From Ryuthela nishihirai (taxonomy: Eukaryota > Arthropoda > Arachnida > Araneae > Heptathelidae), in NCBI GenBank assembly GCA_038380435.1, contig JAWZYU010000001.1:19138001-19202000 (forward strand): a DNA stretch of 64,000 nt, read 5' to 3'. Position 1 is the first letter of the stretch. The number at the start of each line of letters is the position of its first letter. The notes under the pieces are model-generated. The model made no database searches. It was not told the origin of the DNA and worked only from the letters and a program-made list of their open reading frames with translations. The translations under genes and the position numbers were made by a program. This document shows, piece after piece, positions 42,644 to 54,371 of the stretch.

Positions 42644-43145
42644 AATTTACGAGTGTTTTACATTCATGAATTTGTAACATGAATATGCAAAACATGCATG
42701 TCTATCTTCAACTAAGAGCTATTCAATATTCTATTTAATCTATCTATCAACTAAAAGAAATCGCTCCCTTTAAATTTCTAAGACGTCCCTGCTGGAAAAG
42801 ATTGGTTTAAGGCGCCATTTGCTTGCATCTAATCTAGGTCTTCTATGAATTAAATTTAGAATGTAATAAAATATGCCTTAACCTTAACTAATGAAACTGA
42901 CAACAAAATCTTAAAGTATAGAAAAATTTAAATTTTAAAATTTTCGATGGATGTGATGCCCTCTAACATGAAGCCCACCTTGTTTTCACTCCAGCTAAAT
43001 GAGAGATAAATTTTCCATTATGACTCTAAAGACTGCAAAGTTTCCTATACACAAAGCTTAATACCCTAATTATTTTGCACCTAAATTTCAAAAGAAGTAG
43101 TTTCACTTACCTCATTCCTTAATGGACTAGCCTTATTCCCAGAGG
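42644..43145. other. No gene seen
   Basis: AT-rich; no recognisable features. Confidence 0.35.
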
Positions 43146-43390
43146 TGGGGGGGGGCTTGGTCAGTAGCTCTCTAGGCTCGTCATTGTAGTCCCAGGTCCG
43201 AATCTCTCAAATGTCGGCATTGCTAATCGGATTGTAAAGAAAGTCGCGGATGAAGTTGGCCGTATCCTCAACGCGCTAGATGATCTTGAAGTGAATATGC
43301 TGGATGACCTTGATGGGAGATGGGAGACTTCTCTCTGTCTCCTAACAGCTGTCCAATGGGTCATCTCCAACCTACCCTGACGTTTTTGTG
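43146..43390 (+). repeat. S1 SINE, old, with a foreign middle
   Basis: A decayed head (CTAGGCTCGTCATTGTAGTC) and a later part (GCTGGATGACCTTGATGGGA to CATCTCCAACC) flank about 70 bp that do not match S1 (GCTAATCGGATTGTAAAGAA region). Confidence 0.6.
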
Positions 43391-44054
43391 ATTTAAATCA
43401 AACTCCTAACAATGCGGGTATTTGCTTACGAATTGCTTCTAACAATCATTTTTATTCTTCCAAATACTCTTTCTGTGATCGAATGATGAAATTGTTTAAG
43501 TCTCTTTTCGTAACAATTGGTTGTTAAGAGAGCAAGTTATTGAACTGAAGCGGAAATGAATCATACTTCCTGTAAAATTTTTTATTTTTCTAAAAATATT
43601 TCTAGCCGATTGCAGTCGCGGATTCGAAAATTTGCTTAAATTCTTTAGAGACCCTCTCTCGCCGATCACGTATTGTAGAACACATTACACCAGATAAACA
43701 GTCTTTGAATAAATTTCTTTAGCATTCGTTTAAAATTATCACTTAAATATGAATCAGATTTAACATTAGCTAAATCTACTATGGGCTTCAGAAAGCTTTT
43801 GTCTGTCTGATTAAGAACTCCTTCGAAACTGTAAGAACTGGGAGCACCAACTTCGGGATCAGTTTCCTCTTATTATAACTAAAAGGGCACATGGGCTCCT
43901 TTACATCAATTCTTCCACAGAGCCCATAAAAATAATTATATTGGTTATGGGATCTGAGGGCTTTATATCTTATATTGTGGGTTCTATATATTATATTATT
44001 ATGCCATCCATCTAAGTGACGGCAGATAGCACTAATAAATTCATGTACGAAGAG
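43391..44054. other. No gene seen
   Basis: No features beyond a 109-codon minus frame (43,788-44,117) without recognisable motif. Confidence 0.35.
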
Positions 44055-44490
44055 GGGCGGACGTTGACTCAGTAACGCTCCAGTTTCGTAATTTCCAGTT
44101 TCCTGGTCGAGTACCAAATGTTCTAGAATTGAGAATTATTTTCTCCTTACCCCCCCCCCCCCCCTGCCCTCTCCTGTGAGGGAGAAGACACCGAAAGGCA
44201 TAGAAAGTGTGTCGTTCATCAGATGGGATTAAGCCGTGATCTCTGTGCAATAGAATCATATCCTGAGCGTCTTAAAGAGTATGCTGAATAGCCTTCTGGG
44301 ATTAAGCCGTGATCTCTGTGCAATAGAATCATATCCTGAGCGTCTTAAAGAGTATGCTGAATAGCCTTCTGGGATTCTTCCATCTGTCTCTTAACAGCTG
44401 TCCTGTGGAGACTTAGAAAACGTTCCCTCCATCCTTCTCTAAGTCCTTGGTGTACTTGAGACAAGGCCACTTAGATCATTCTGTGTAGAA
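44055..44490 (+). repeat. S1 SINE, old, with a 73-bp tandem duplication
   Basis: Decayed copy with a C-run at 44,150-44,164. GGGATTAAGCCGTGATCTCT and the following sequence are repeated exactly with a 73-bp period at 44,225 and 44,298, so the duplication is recent although the SINE is old. Confidence 0.8.
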
Positions 44491-44590
44491 AAAGTGCTAT
44501 CAAAATCAACTCCAATGGTATGCAACTTCCTCTTATTATCAGCTAAAGCAATATAATAATTTTGTCCAAAACTTTTATCCTTCCCTCCTA

Positions 44591-44875
44591 AGGGGTGAGG
44601 TGGCTCAGGTGGTAATGCGCAAGGCTCACAACCTACAGTTCCCAGATACGAGTCTCAGCTGGACCAGTGTTGAGATTTATCTCCACAAAACTGCCTTCGT
44701 GCCCGCGGTCAGTATGGGACACAGATGGGCTTGGAAAGGCCGCCGTCCTTCGGATAGGATGTGAAGCCGTGTGGTCCCACCTACAACATTCTCTGAGCCT
44801 TTGGGGTCCTTGCGACCTAGCCATTTCCTACATTGTGTGCAAAATAGTGCGTCTCGAATGTAAAACACCCCTCCT
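44591..44875 (+). repeat. S1 SINE, old, internally deleted
   Basis: Head GGTGAGGTGGCTCAGGTGGT with altered box B (AGATACGAGTCTC); the segment between GAAGCCGTG and CAACATTCTCTGAGCC is missing. Confidence 0.8.
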
Positions 44876-44951
44876 GAAAAAAAAATTCCTTCAAAAAAAC
44901 ATCGTGAAATAAGTTCTGATAAACAAATAATATCTAAGATGGCCAATTTCG

Positions 44952-45034
44952 CCTTTAGATGACATTATCATGGAGGAGGAATAAAGGTTCAATCGAACCT
45001 TTATTCCTCCCCCATGAAAATGTCACCTAAAAGG
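44952..45034. repeat. Foldback, about 39-bp arms
   Basis: CCTTTAGATGACATTATCAT... and its inverse around a 4-base loop AATC, with a few mismatches and one bulge. Part of the right arm recurs at 45,085-45,115 (AACTTTATTCCTCCCCATGG). Confidence 0.85.
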
Positions 45035-45267
45035 TAGCATTTCTTCCTTTCATCGTAACTTTAGGTATCATGAGGGCTGGATTCGGGTTCAGTCGAAACT
45101 TTATTCCTCCCCATGGGAAAATCGGGAAGCGGGATGAATGCCACCTAAGAGGAAAGAAAGCATAATATTCTATACTTCGATTCCACTTATCAAAATTTTA
45201 AAAAATGATGACAAAAACTTTAGAGCTAGGGCAGAAACTCGCAGAAGGTTCCTTCCCTCTCATAACT

Positions 45268-45465
45268 GGATGAAACTCATGGAAGAGATATTATGGGTCA
45301 GATATTCCATATATGAAACTCATGGGTCATATATGGAAGAGATATCATGGGTAAGATATTCATATATGAGACTCATGGTTTAGAAATTATTTCCATATAT
45401 AAGACATGTGTCAGAGATTATTTCCATATATAAGATTCATGGGTGATATATGGAAGAGATATATG
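45268..45465. repeat. Degenerate minisatellite
   Basis: Interleaved repeats of CTCATGGGTCATATATGGAA and TTATTTCCATATATAAGA, spacing about 30-45 bp. Confidence 0.7.
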
Positions 45466-45618
45466 GAAGAAAATTTTCATAAAGAATTTTCACGGTTTTA
45501 TTAGTTGAGAATTTGAAGAATTAAAGATTTAGGCTTAATATATTAATTAGTGTTATTTCTGCAAAGGACTCATAAAAGATTGAGAGAAGAGAAAATAACC
45601 AACCACTTTTTATTTTAG

Positions 45619-45775
45619 CCACTGGACAGCTGCTAAGAGACAGATGGAAGTCTCCCATCAAAACCATCCAGCTTATTCTTTAACGTGCACAGGGTATGGC
45701 TCTCATGTGAACGGTACCACAGCTTAACTTCCCATCCTTTGGACGGCAGCCTTTCAAAGTCCATCTCTCCCCCCT
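45619..45775 (-). repeat. S1 SINE, middle fragment
   Basis: CACTGGACAGCTGCTAAGAG through GACGGCAGCCTTTCAAAG; both ends missing. Confidence 0.75.
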
Positions 45776-45927
45776 TTCTCCAATGACATTCATTTTTAAA
45801 TGAAAAGATATATTGAAAGTTAAAGATCTACTGATATGCTTTTAGTATATCAGGCATTTTTGGTTAAAATTTAAGCAGGTTATTCGAAATGTCTAAAATA
45901 TACTTATGCTGAAAACATTAGTTTCAT

Positions 45928-45999
45928 CGATGAGTGGGACTCGAACCCACACCTCCTAATTACATGTCAAGTATGCTAAGTATTACAATATCACCATCG
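45928..45999 (-). tRNA. tRNA-like sequence, probably a pseudogene or SINE head
   Basis: On the minus strand it begins CGATGG and ends ACTCATCG; box B GGTTCGAGTCCCAC and its T-arm (GTGGG/CCCAC) are intact. The D-arm and anticodon arm are poor (CATACTTGACATGTAATTAG), so a working tRNA is doubtful. No repeat partner was seen in this window. Confidence 0.4.
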
Positions 46000-46089
46000 C
46001 CGTCATTTATCCACTAATTTTGAAATTTAAATATTACGAATCTTGTCCTTCGTGGCGTATCTATCGTATGGAAGTCATTCACACTAAAG

Positions 46090-46471
46090 AGGCGGAGGTG
46101 GCTCAGTCGGTAGCGCGCCAGGCTCCTAATCTGTAGTTCCCAGGTTCGAGTCCCAGCTGGGTCAGCGTTGAGATTTATTTCCGCAAAATTCCCTGCCCTG
46201 CCCACGGTCAGTAGGGGACACCGATGGCTTGGAAAGGCCGCCGTCCGTTGGATGGGACGTTAAGACGTGGCCCCGTGTGTGGGAGAGAGCCATACCCTCT
46301 GCACGTTAAAGAACACGCTGGATAGCCTTAACGGGAGGCTACCATCTGTCTCCCAACAGCTGTTCCAGTGGGTCCCCTCCCCCAACCTTCTCTGAGCCTT
46401 CGGGGTCCATGTGACCTGGCAATTTGGCCCATGGTGTGCAAAAAAAGTGCCGCTCAGACGTAAAACAACCC
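46090..46471 (+). repeat. S1 SINE, full length, with 13-bp target duplication
   Basis: ATTCACACTAAAG at 46,077-46,089 and 46,472-46,484 is exact. One change in the anticodon-like loop (CTCCTAA). Confidence 0.95.
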
Positions 46472-46484
46472 ATTCACACTAAAG

Positions 46485-47924
46485 TGTTGTTAATGGAATA
46501 ATCATTCAATATTAAATACTCAGATTACCTGCTGTCAACAGTTAATCTGTGTATTTTTCATTCACTGATTTTTGTATTAAATAACGCTTCAGAGTGAGTG
46601 ACTTCAAACTGAGTAATATTACACAGTTGCCTTTCTCCATCATAGATGGCGCCATGAGGGATAAGTCGAGTAGATTTAAAAGTCATCCATTAGAAGATAA
46701 ATTGCTGCGCTGGAGGTAGTTTAATGAGTTAAAAATTTGGCAAGTAACTGGGAGGCAAGGATTCGGGTCACACATATCAGTATTACTCATTTTTTTTTCC
46801 CACAAATATACAGTAAAACTTTAATATAACGAACCAAGAATAACGAAATGTCAGTGTAACGAAATTTTTTCCAACACTGGACAATTTAATATTTATTTCT
46901 ATCTCAAAATGTTTCATTTTTGTTTTAATGAATACCAATATAACGTTGATGACAATTGAACGAAATTAAAAATTATTCCGATTCAAAAAATATGATCAGT
47001 ATAAGGAAATTTGAAAAAAGGAAAATCCTTAAACGATATGTGTAATGTACATTTTAGCATCTATCTCACTACTTAGCACAGATGCTCTCTACACGTGCTT
47101 GTCTACATAATGCTTTAAAAAGGTGTTGCCACAGTTTTCTACAATGAAAGGGTTTTTCAAACTTGGATATCTACCCGATTTTGTTCCTATTGTATTATAA
47201 GTAACGGTTTCGTCAGTGGAAAATAATTGAGAGCAGTTCGAATCCAGTCCTTTCATTCCTTAAATTTAAGTTATTATTATAATTGTTCGTTATTGTCATT
47301 ATTTCAGTTAAATTTGTTAATTAGTTAAGTTTCTTATTATCAGCCAATATGGCGTGAAATCTTCGTCATTTCTTAATGAAACGTAAAAATATTCCGGATA
47401 ATGTGTCGCAGGGTTGCGACATCATTGAACTCTTAATTGCCGTGCTTATAGAGCAGAATTCACTCTGGTGTCGATTTAATTTTGAAATGCTTGCAGCAGA
47501 ATTAAAGAATAATTTTAAAACCTTATACTGAAATAACTAATATATATATAGAAATAGGTATTATTAAATATATATATATAATATAATTCATTAGGTTAAT
47601 ATTAATTATCGCATTTAGTTTATAAATTTCCAGGAGATTAAAAAAGCATTAAAAATGGCCAATTCCGCCATTTTTGATTAATTCCGCGTAACATAATCAA
47701 TAACCAAACAAAGGAGAAAAGGAGACAAAATGCACACTTGTCGAACAGCAGATTCAATACTAAACCAATTGCTGCAAGCCTTACCAACTCTCACACACGA
47801 CTCAGGGTTATTGCATAGAGCTTTCATTATGTTAACCTACTTGTCCGGTATGCCATATGATCAGCTACAAATTATGACGATCAACAAAGTTCAAAGCCTT
47901 TTTTCTAATCAACAAAGTTAGTAA
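46485..47924. other. No gene seen; two unassigned short frames
   Basis: AT-rich. A 51-codon frame at about 47,377-47,531 (starting MKRKNIPDNVSQG) and a 63-codon frame at 47,730-47,921 (starting MHTCRTADSILNQLLQALPT) have protein-like composition but no recognised family. An (AT)n stretch lies at 47,540-47,590. Confidence 0.35.
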
Positions 47925-48090
47925 TCAAAGGTTTCTGAAACTAAACGTTCTCAAGAATTTGACTAAGTGAAAAAATCTGATCTACACATCCCCTACCACT
48001 TCTGATTCCACACTGCTCATCACTTAATTGTCCATAAACCAGGTTCTTAATTCTATTAAGCACAATCATGCAAAGTAATTAGCATTGTAA
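47925..48090 (-). pseudogene. Fragment of the RTE-like LINE reverse transcriptase
   Basis: The minus strand matches 35,490-35,645 of the LINE at 33-36.8 kb: ATTGTGCTTAATAGAATTAA, then GAAGTGGTAGGGGATGTGT, with scattered changes. It corresponds to the LNRIKNLVDSQL...EQCGFRSGRG segment. Confidence 0.85.
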
Positions 48091-48217
48091 TCATGCATTT
48101 GTAATTATATTTTATGTAACCTTCCTGCAATGCCACGACTGGTGGCAAAAAGCCACCCAGTTAATTTTTCATGAAGTAACTCTTACAGGCAAAGTGTCAG
48201 TTCCACTGAAAATAAAA

Positions 48218-48604
48218 TGGGGCGGGGGTGGCTCAGTAGGTAGCGTGCCAGACTCGTAATCTGTAGTTCCCAGGTTCGAGTCCCAGCTGGGTCAGCGTTG
48301 AGATTTATCTGCACAAAATTCCCCGCCCTGCCCACGGTCAGTAGGGGACACAGATGGGCTTGAAAAGGCCGCCGTCCGTCGGATGGGACGTTAAGCCTTG
48401 GCCCCGTGTGCGGGAGAGCCATACCCTGTGCACGTTAAAGAACACGCTGGATGACCTTGACGGGAGGCTACCATCTGTCTTCCAACAGCTGTTCCAGTGG
48501 GTCCCCTTCCCCAACCTTCTCTGAGCCTTCGGGGTTCATGTGACCTGGCCATTTGGCCCATGGTGTGCAAAAAAGTGCAGCTCAGAGGTAAAACAACCCA
48601 ACCC
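48218..48604 (+). repeat. S1 SINE, full length, with target duplication
   Basis: ACTGAAAATAAAA (48,205-48,217) and ACTGTAAATAAAA (48,605-48,617) differ at one position. Confidence 0.93.
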
Positions 48605-48619
48605 ACTGTAAATAAAACA

Positions 48620-49447
48620 CATTTTGGAACTTAGACATCACAGTTTTGTAGCACCAGGTCTAACATTTGAAGCAGGAAGTGAATTTCAGGTCCCTTTTTC
48701 TTCCTGGGGATGAAATTGTGCAGGACATAAGAGCATATCTTCAGTAGAAGGAGAAGTGATTTGACAGTCAGTCCAGAAGTCTGTTTTTCAATTTTTTTAT
48801 TGAAAAAATTTCGTAATATCTTCAAAGTCAAGATATTTCAGCCTATCCAATTCATCATAAAATATTATGCCTAATTCTTGTTCTTCCTCGAGTAATTTAT
48901 CCACATTTTGTTAATTTAATAAATGTATTTTATCCTTTTCCACAGTTATGAATGAGTTCAGAGATAATTGAATCATTGTCATTTGAGTCCAATTGTATGT
49001 CCGAGGAGAGAGACATTAAATTATTTTTTGAATTATTTAGAGATTTGTCAGTGAACATTTTTCCCTGACATTTGTCGAAAATAGCATTATCTTCTAGAAA
49101 GTCTTGAATATTATTACAAGAGTTTGATTTAGTTATGTTTGTACTTTTTTCCTTCTTCTTTTATAGTTCATTTCCTTTAATATTTCTAGTAGTTTTTCCA
49201 GATGTTTAATCTCTGTTAGTTGATCAGATTTTTGTTCACTTAGATGTTGTTTCTTCTGCTTTTGTTTTCTGCTTACCCATACTTTCATATGTTAGTAGTG
49301 TCCTATGTTAGTAAAATTTCTTTGGAACGTGAAAATCACCAAACTTAATAATTCAATCACACTGCACACTCAAAAACATTTTGTGTCCGCTTTATTTGAC
49401 CTCTCAGACCAAACTCGTTATGTTTAAGCTTTCACTATATATATATA
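48620..49447 (-). pseudogene. Jockey-like LINE, start of ORF1 and 5' region, copy 1
   Basis: From about 48,790 this matches 57,010-57,640. ORF1 would start at the ATG complementary to 49,278-49,280, giving MGKQKTKAEE with later frameshifts. Left of 48,790 the similarity to the other copy weakens. The rest of the LINE is absent here. Confidence 0.65.
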
Positions 49448-50659
49448 CACTGAGAAGCCAAAAGTCATGGGAATAGCAGTTAAAGTAGAATTAGCGTGCT
49501 GTACTCGTAACCGATGAATTGGACGTCAACCGCAGAATGGCGCTGCAGTAGCCTACAAACCCAACAATCATTTCGGAGTAGTTGTTAATTCATTATGGCG
49601 GCACGTCATAAGATGTCTGACTTTGAACGTGGTTTGATTGTCGGTGACAGAAGGATGGGTCATGCAATATCGGATATCGTGCAGGAATTCGGTTTTCACA
49701 AGTCTACGTTCTCAACAGTTTATGATCAGCTTTCTATTGACGGCATTTCCACACACGTTAACCAGCGAAAGGGACGGCCACGTGCAGTTGACGAACGGAA
49801 CTCGTGTCGGCTCTCACGAATGGTAACGACCAACAGACGGGCTACAGTGCATTAAATCACTGCAAATTTGAATGCGGGCCAAACACAAACAGTCTGAAAG
49901 GACTGTACGTCGCCACCTGCACTCTATTGTATTTGGTTGCCGAAGACCGACTTGTGTCTCATTGCTTACATGTCATCACAGAGCTCAATGACTGGAATGG
50001 TCAGGAAGACATCCAAATTGGACAATAGAACAGTGGCGTCTGATAGCATGGTCCGATGAATCAAGGTTCCAGTTGATTCGCGCTGATGGGCGCGTTAGAG
50101 TGTGGCATAAGCCCCGTGAAGCCATGGACCCTTCCTGTCTACAAGATACTGTTCAAGCTGCAGGCGGCTCTGTGATAGTGAGGAGAGTGTTTACGTGGTC
50201 TACATTGGGCTCTCTCGTCCGTTTGGAGCAATCGGTGACAGATATGAAATACGTCGACATTCTTGCACATCACCTGCACCCCTTCATGACTCTCGAGCAC
50301 CCTGATGGTGAAGGGATATTCCAACAAGATAATGCAACATGTCACCAGTCTTTGGTTTGCTGAGAGGTGAATCGAGGAACACTCCACGGACTTTACCACC
50401 ATGAAGTGGCCCCCCTGGTCCCTCGATATGAACCCCTTGTAGCATCTGTGGGACACAATGGAAACAAGTTTACGATCCATGAATCCAGTCCCATCCAATG
50501 CAACACAATTATGATCTACACTGCAGGATGTGTGGTCTGCCATCCGTGCAGAACGGTACCGGCAACTCATTGACTGCATGTCTCGATGTGTGGGCTGCAG
50601 TGGGTTCGAGGAGGACCAACCCGTTATTAGGCACGTATCATATTTTTGGCCTCTCAGTG
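49448..50659 (+). mobile_element. Tc1-like DNA transposon, copy 1, with TIRs
   Basis: CACTGAGAAGCCAAAAGTCA at the left and the inverse CACTGAGAGGCCAAAAATAT at the right, each next to TA. 1212 bp. A second copy of the same element, with the same surroundings, is at 57,640. Confidence 0.95.
49595..50579 (+). pseudogene. Tc1-like transposase, stop at the catalytic Glu
   Basis: The N-terminal DNA-binding region is intact for 86 codons: MAARHKMSDFERGLIVGDRR, IVQEFGFHKSTFSTVYD, GRPRAVDERN. After frameshifts come SDESRF near 50,055 (first catalytic Asp), GRVRVWHKPRE, then GIFQQDNATCH near 50,315 (second Asp), and WSLDMNPL-stop-HLWD near 50,416. The TAG at 50,440-50,442 replaces the third catalytic residue, Glu of NP(L/I)E. 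The enzyme would recognise the terminal repeats and move the element into TA sites; this copy cannot. Confidence 0.9.
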
Positions 50660-50945
50660 TATATCACTAGTTTTAATATTCTGGGATGTTTCCGAAAAGG
50701 TTCATCCGATCTCGATAGTTTGCTCGCAGAATATTAACTTCGTGTGATTAAACGGAAATTACTCTACTTGTATTAATTTTGCCCATAATTCTACTGGTCG
50801 TTTTACTGTTTAGAAATGTTTTCAGTTTTATAATATATCTCCAATACTGGTTATATACAGGGAAATTTTTAACGCCATGCAAATGAAATTTGAAAAGCAT
50901 TAAACAGAGAAAAAACGGAAATTTCTGTTTGTTCAATCAATTGTC
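50660..50945. repeat. Right flank shared with 60,046-60,335
   Basis: TATATCACTAG...TTTCTGTTTGTTCAATCAAT matches the flank of the second Tc1-like copy. It belongs to the larger duplicated block, probably LINE 5' sequence. Confidence 0.85.
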
Positions 50946-51388
50946 ACTTTCCAAGTTCAGCTCTTTCTTTTTACTTTTTCAGCTACTTCATACCAGAAGA
51001 TACTTTTTTTTTACTTAATTAATGACGGAAATAACTTTTAAGCTTTTTTACACACAACACCATATGAACACTTACACAAGAACATGACAGCTAAAATAGT
51101 AGTCAGGTACGCTAACCACTAGGCCAGTAGGCTATTGTGATTTTGGATTTGCTTTTTCAGACTTATGCACTAAATGACGAAAGTCTAACTGGAAACAGAA
51201 AGAATATACAGATTACCACGGATATAATGGCTAAATTAATCGTAATGTTATCATTCGCATAACATCTTCGAAACACGGGCAGCCTCATGCCTCAGAAACG
51301 GTTAATCGACGATGTGTGATTACAGGAATCATCTGGTCCACACTCCTGCTCTGTCATCTGCAGCAGTTTCCATTGGCAGGCTTCTGAA
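50946..51388. other. No gene seen; weak tRNA-like half
   Basis: 51,095-51,135 on the minus strand reads TGGCCTAGTGGTTAGCGTAC, like the 5' half of a tRNA, without a matching box B. Nothing else is recognised. Confidence 0.35.
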
Positions 51389-51396
51389 CTGCTATA

Positions 51397-53463
51397 CAAG
51401 GGCGTAGCCATGGAGGGATGGGGGAGGCTCTCCCCCAAAGTAACTCGGAGTTGGCAAAATTCAAAGCGACTTCGTAAAATCTAGGTGAGTTGTAAAAATT
51501 TGTAATTTTTTCTTTTGGAAAATTAAGGGGAGTTTTCAAAATCGAGGCAACTTTGCAAATCTAAGGCAGTTTGGAAAATGGAGAGACGGCAAAATTTAGA
51601 GCAGTTGACAAAATTCGTAGCCACTTAGTAAAATACAGGTGAGTTGGCAAAATCGGGACAACTTGGTAAAATCTTAGGGAGTTGACAAAATTCGGACTTG
51701 GTAAAATCTTGGGGAGTTGATAAAATCGGAACAACTTTGCAAAATCCAGGAGAGTTGACAAAATCTAGGGGTAGTTGGCAAAATTCGGAGTGACTTGGCA
51801 AAATCTTGGGGAGTTGGCAAAATTCAGGTGAGATGTAAAAATTAGGATGTTTTTTTCCGTAAAATTATGGCGAATTGGCAAATCTTTGGGGAGTTGTCAA
51901 AATCTGGGGACAGTTGGCAAAATTCGAAGTGACTTGGCAAAACGTGAAGAGTTGACAAAATTCAGGTGAGATGTGAAAATTTGGGATTTTTTTTCTGTAA
52001 GATTATGGCGAGTTGGCAAAATCTAGGGACAGTTGGCAAAATTCGAAGTGACTTGGCAAAATCGTGAGGAGTTGACAAGATTCAGGTGAGATGTGAAAAT
52101 TTGGGATTTTTTTCTGTAAGATTATGGCGAGTTGGCAAAATCTAGGGACAGTTGGCAAAATTCGAAGTGACTTGGCAAAATCGTGAGGAGTTGACAAAAT
52201 TCAGGTGAGATGTGAAAATTTGGGATTTTTTTCTGTAAGATTATGGCGAGTTGGCAAAATCTAGGGACAGTTGGCAAAATTCGAAGTGACTTGGCAAAAT
52301 CTAGGGACAGTTGGCAAAATTCGAAGTGACTTGGCAAAATCGTGGAGAGTTGACAAAATTCAGGTGACACGTAAAAATTGCAATCTTTTTCTGTAAAATT
52401 ATGGCGTGTTGCAAAAATCGAGGCAATTTCGCAATATCTAGGAGAGTTGGCAAATCTTCGGGGAGTTGAAAAATTTCAGAGTGGCTTTGCAAAAATCAGG
52501 TGTGATGTAAAATTGAGATTTTTTTTTCTGTAAAATTGTGGTGAGATGGCAAAATCGAGGAAGTTTGGCAAAACTAGGGCAGTTGGCAAAATTCGAATCC
52601 ACTTGGTAAAATACGGGCGATTTGTGAAAATTGGGATTGTTTTTGTGAAATTAAGGCGAGTTGACAAAATCGAGGAAACTTGGTAAAATCTAGGGGAGTT
52701 GTGAAAATTGTGCCTTTCTTGTGCAATTAAGGAGAGTTGATAAAATTCGAAGTGACTTGGCAAATTCAGGGAAGATGTAAAAATTTCGATTTTTTTCTGT
52801 AAAATTGCGGCGAGTTGGAAAAATCTAGAGTAGTTGGCAAAATTCGAATCCACTTGGAAAATTATAGGCGAGTTGGGAAAATTGAGATTTGTGTTGTGAA
52901 ATTAAGGAGTGTTGGACATTTTTGTAGGAAACTTAACAAAATGTAGGACAGTTGGCAAAATTCGAATCCATTTGGAAAATACGGGCGAGTTGTGATAATT
53001 GGAATTGGGTTTGTAAAATTCAGGATAGTTGACTTAAATCGAGAAAACTTACCAAAATATTGAGGAATCTGAAAAGTTGGAAGTGATTTGGCAAATTTAG
53101 GAGAGATATCAAGATTGGGATTAGTTTCCTGAAATTAAGGAGAGTTGGCGAAATCAAGGTAAAATTCACACTGACTTGCTAAAATTCAGACGAGATGTAA
53201 ATATTGGAATTATTTCTGTGAAATTATGGCTAGTTGGCAAAATTGGAAGTTAAATGGTAAATTACGGTTAGTTGGGAAAATTGGAAGTCAAATGGCAAAA
53301 TGCAGGAGAGTTGTAAAAATTGCCTCCCCCCCCCAAGGAACAAAAATCTAAGTAAGTTTGCTCAGTTGGCAAAATTTTAATTTCGAGATGAGAAATTTTT
53401 GATTTCACCCCCCCCCCCCCACAAAAAAAAAATATATATATATAGTCCTTCGCTACGCCCCTG
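51397..53463 (+). mobile_element. hAT-A: array-bearing non-autonomous hAT element, copy 2
   Basis: Left end CAAGGGCGTAGCCATGG and inverse right end CAGGGGCGTAGCGAAGG; flanks CTGCTATA (51,389-51,396) and CTGCTACG (53,464-53,471) match at 6 of 8, an aged target duplication. 2067 bp, no transposase. Near the right end the sequence GTTTGCTCAGTTGG is shared with copy 1, and the C-run before the terminal repeat is again present. Confidence 0.92.
51440..53300 (+). repeat. Minisatellite interior of hAT-A copy 2, single orientation
   Basis: 20-bp monomers as in copy 1 but all in plus orientation. Between about 51,960 and 52,340 there is a longer repeat of about 118 bp (beginning TTCAGGTGAGATGTGAAAAT) in three to four near-identical copies. 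Confidence 0.92.
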
Positions 53464-54087
53464 CTGCTACGGATTACAAAAAGCTTACGCATACGAACGA
53501 TTTTCTGATTTTAGAAAAAGACGAATGCAAGAAATGTTTTTTTGTTTAGAACTTCACTAATGACAACAAAATTCATCAACAAAGATAAATGCACGATTCT
53601 CCAGGTGCCTAATATTCCTTCCATACTTTCCTTCGCTATTTAAAACCAGGAGATGATATTATTTGAACCCTCCCTACTGATTTTAAAGTATGTTCCACTT
53701 ATTCATGCCTTTGGATTGATGTAAATAGCATGTTATGGACTCACGAGCAATGAAGAGTTTGTTGTTTGCAGATGAGTCCAGATTTGCTCTGTAGAGTGAT
53801 ATACATATTTTAAATTAAAAATAAAAGGACATAAATACATTGACCGCGTTATTCCAAAAATGCGTAATTCTAATCCATGGAAATCTAGAGCTAACTCTAT
53901 TTCAAAAGTATTATCGCTTTCCTTCGGTAAGTGTAAGGAAAGAAGCGTTGAATACATATTACTGGAGATATCCGAAAACCACAGATAATTACGGTAATAC
54001 AAGAATTTATTTTTTGAGTACTGTTTTGCATTTCTTTAAATGCTGGGTATGCTGAATAGAATTTAAAACTGACCTCAAGCATGCCAC
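53464..54087. other. Mostly unassigned; small Tc1-type motif
   Basis: At 53,745-53,790 the plus strand reads MKSLLFADESRFAL-stop, the block around the first catalytic Asp of Tc1-type transposases. No neighbouring transposase parts were found. The rest is AT-rich. Confidence 0.4.
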
Positions 54088-54312
54088 TGTTGTTTTACCT
54101 CTAAGAAGCACATTTTTCACACATTGAGCTAAATGGCCAGAGCACAGGACTCCCCAAGGCTCGGAAAACGTTGGGATGTTCTCGCACACGGCGCCATGGC
54201 TTTACACTATATTGGATGGACGGCGGCCTTTTCGAACCCATCGGTGTCCCCTACTAAAAGAGATCTGGATGAAGGGTTTTGCGTAGATAAATTCCAACGC
54301 TGACCCATGTGG
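54088..54312 (-). repeat. S1 SINE, old, internally deleted
   Basis: TGTTGTTTTACCTCTAAGAA to CCAACGCTGACCCATGTGG; the middle is shortened and the tRNA-like head is missing. Confidence 0.75.
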
Positions 54313-54371
54313 TTCTGATAAAAAATGTTTTTGAATTCAAGAAACCATGTAAACCTATTGAGAACTAGTCT

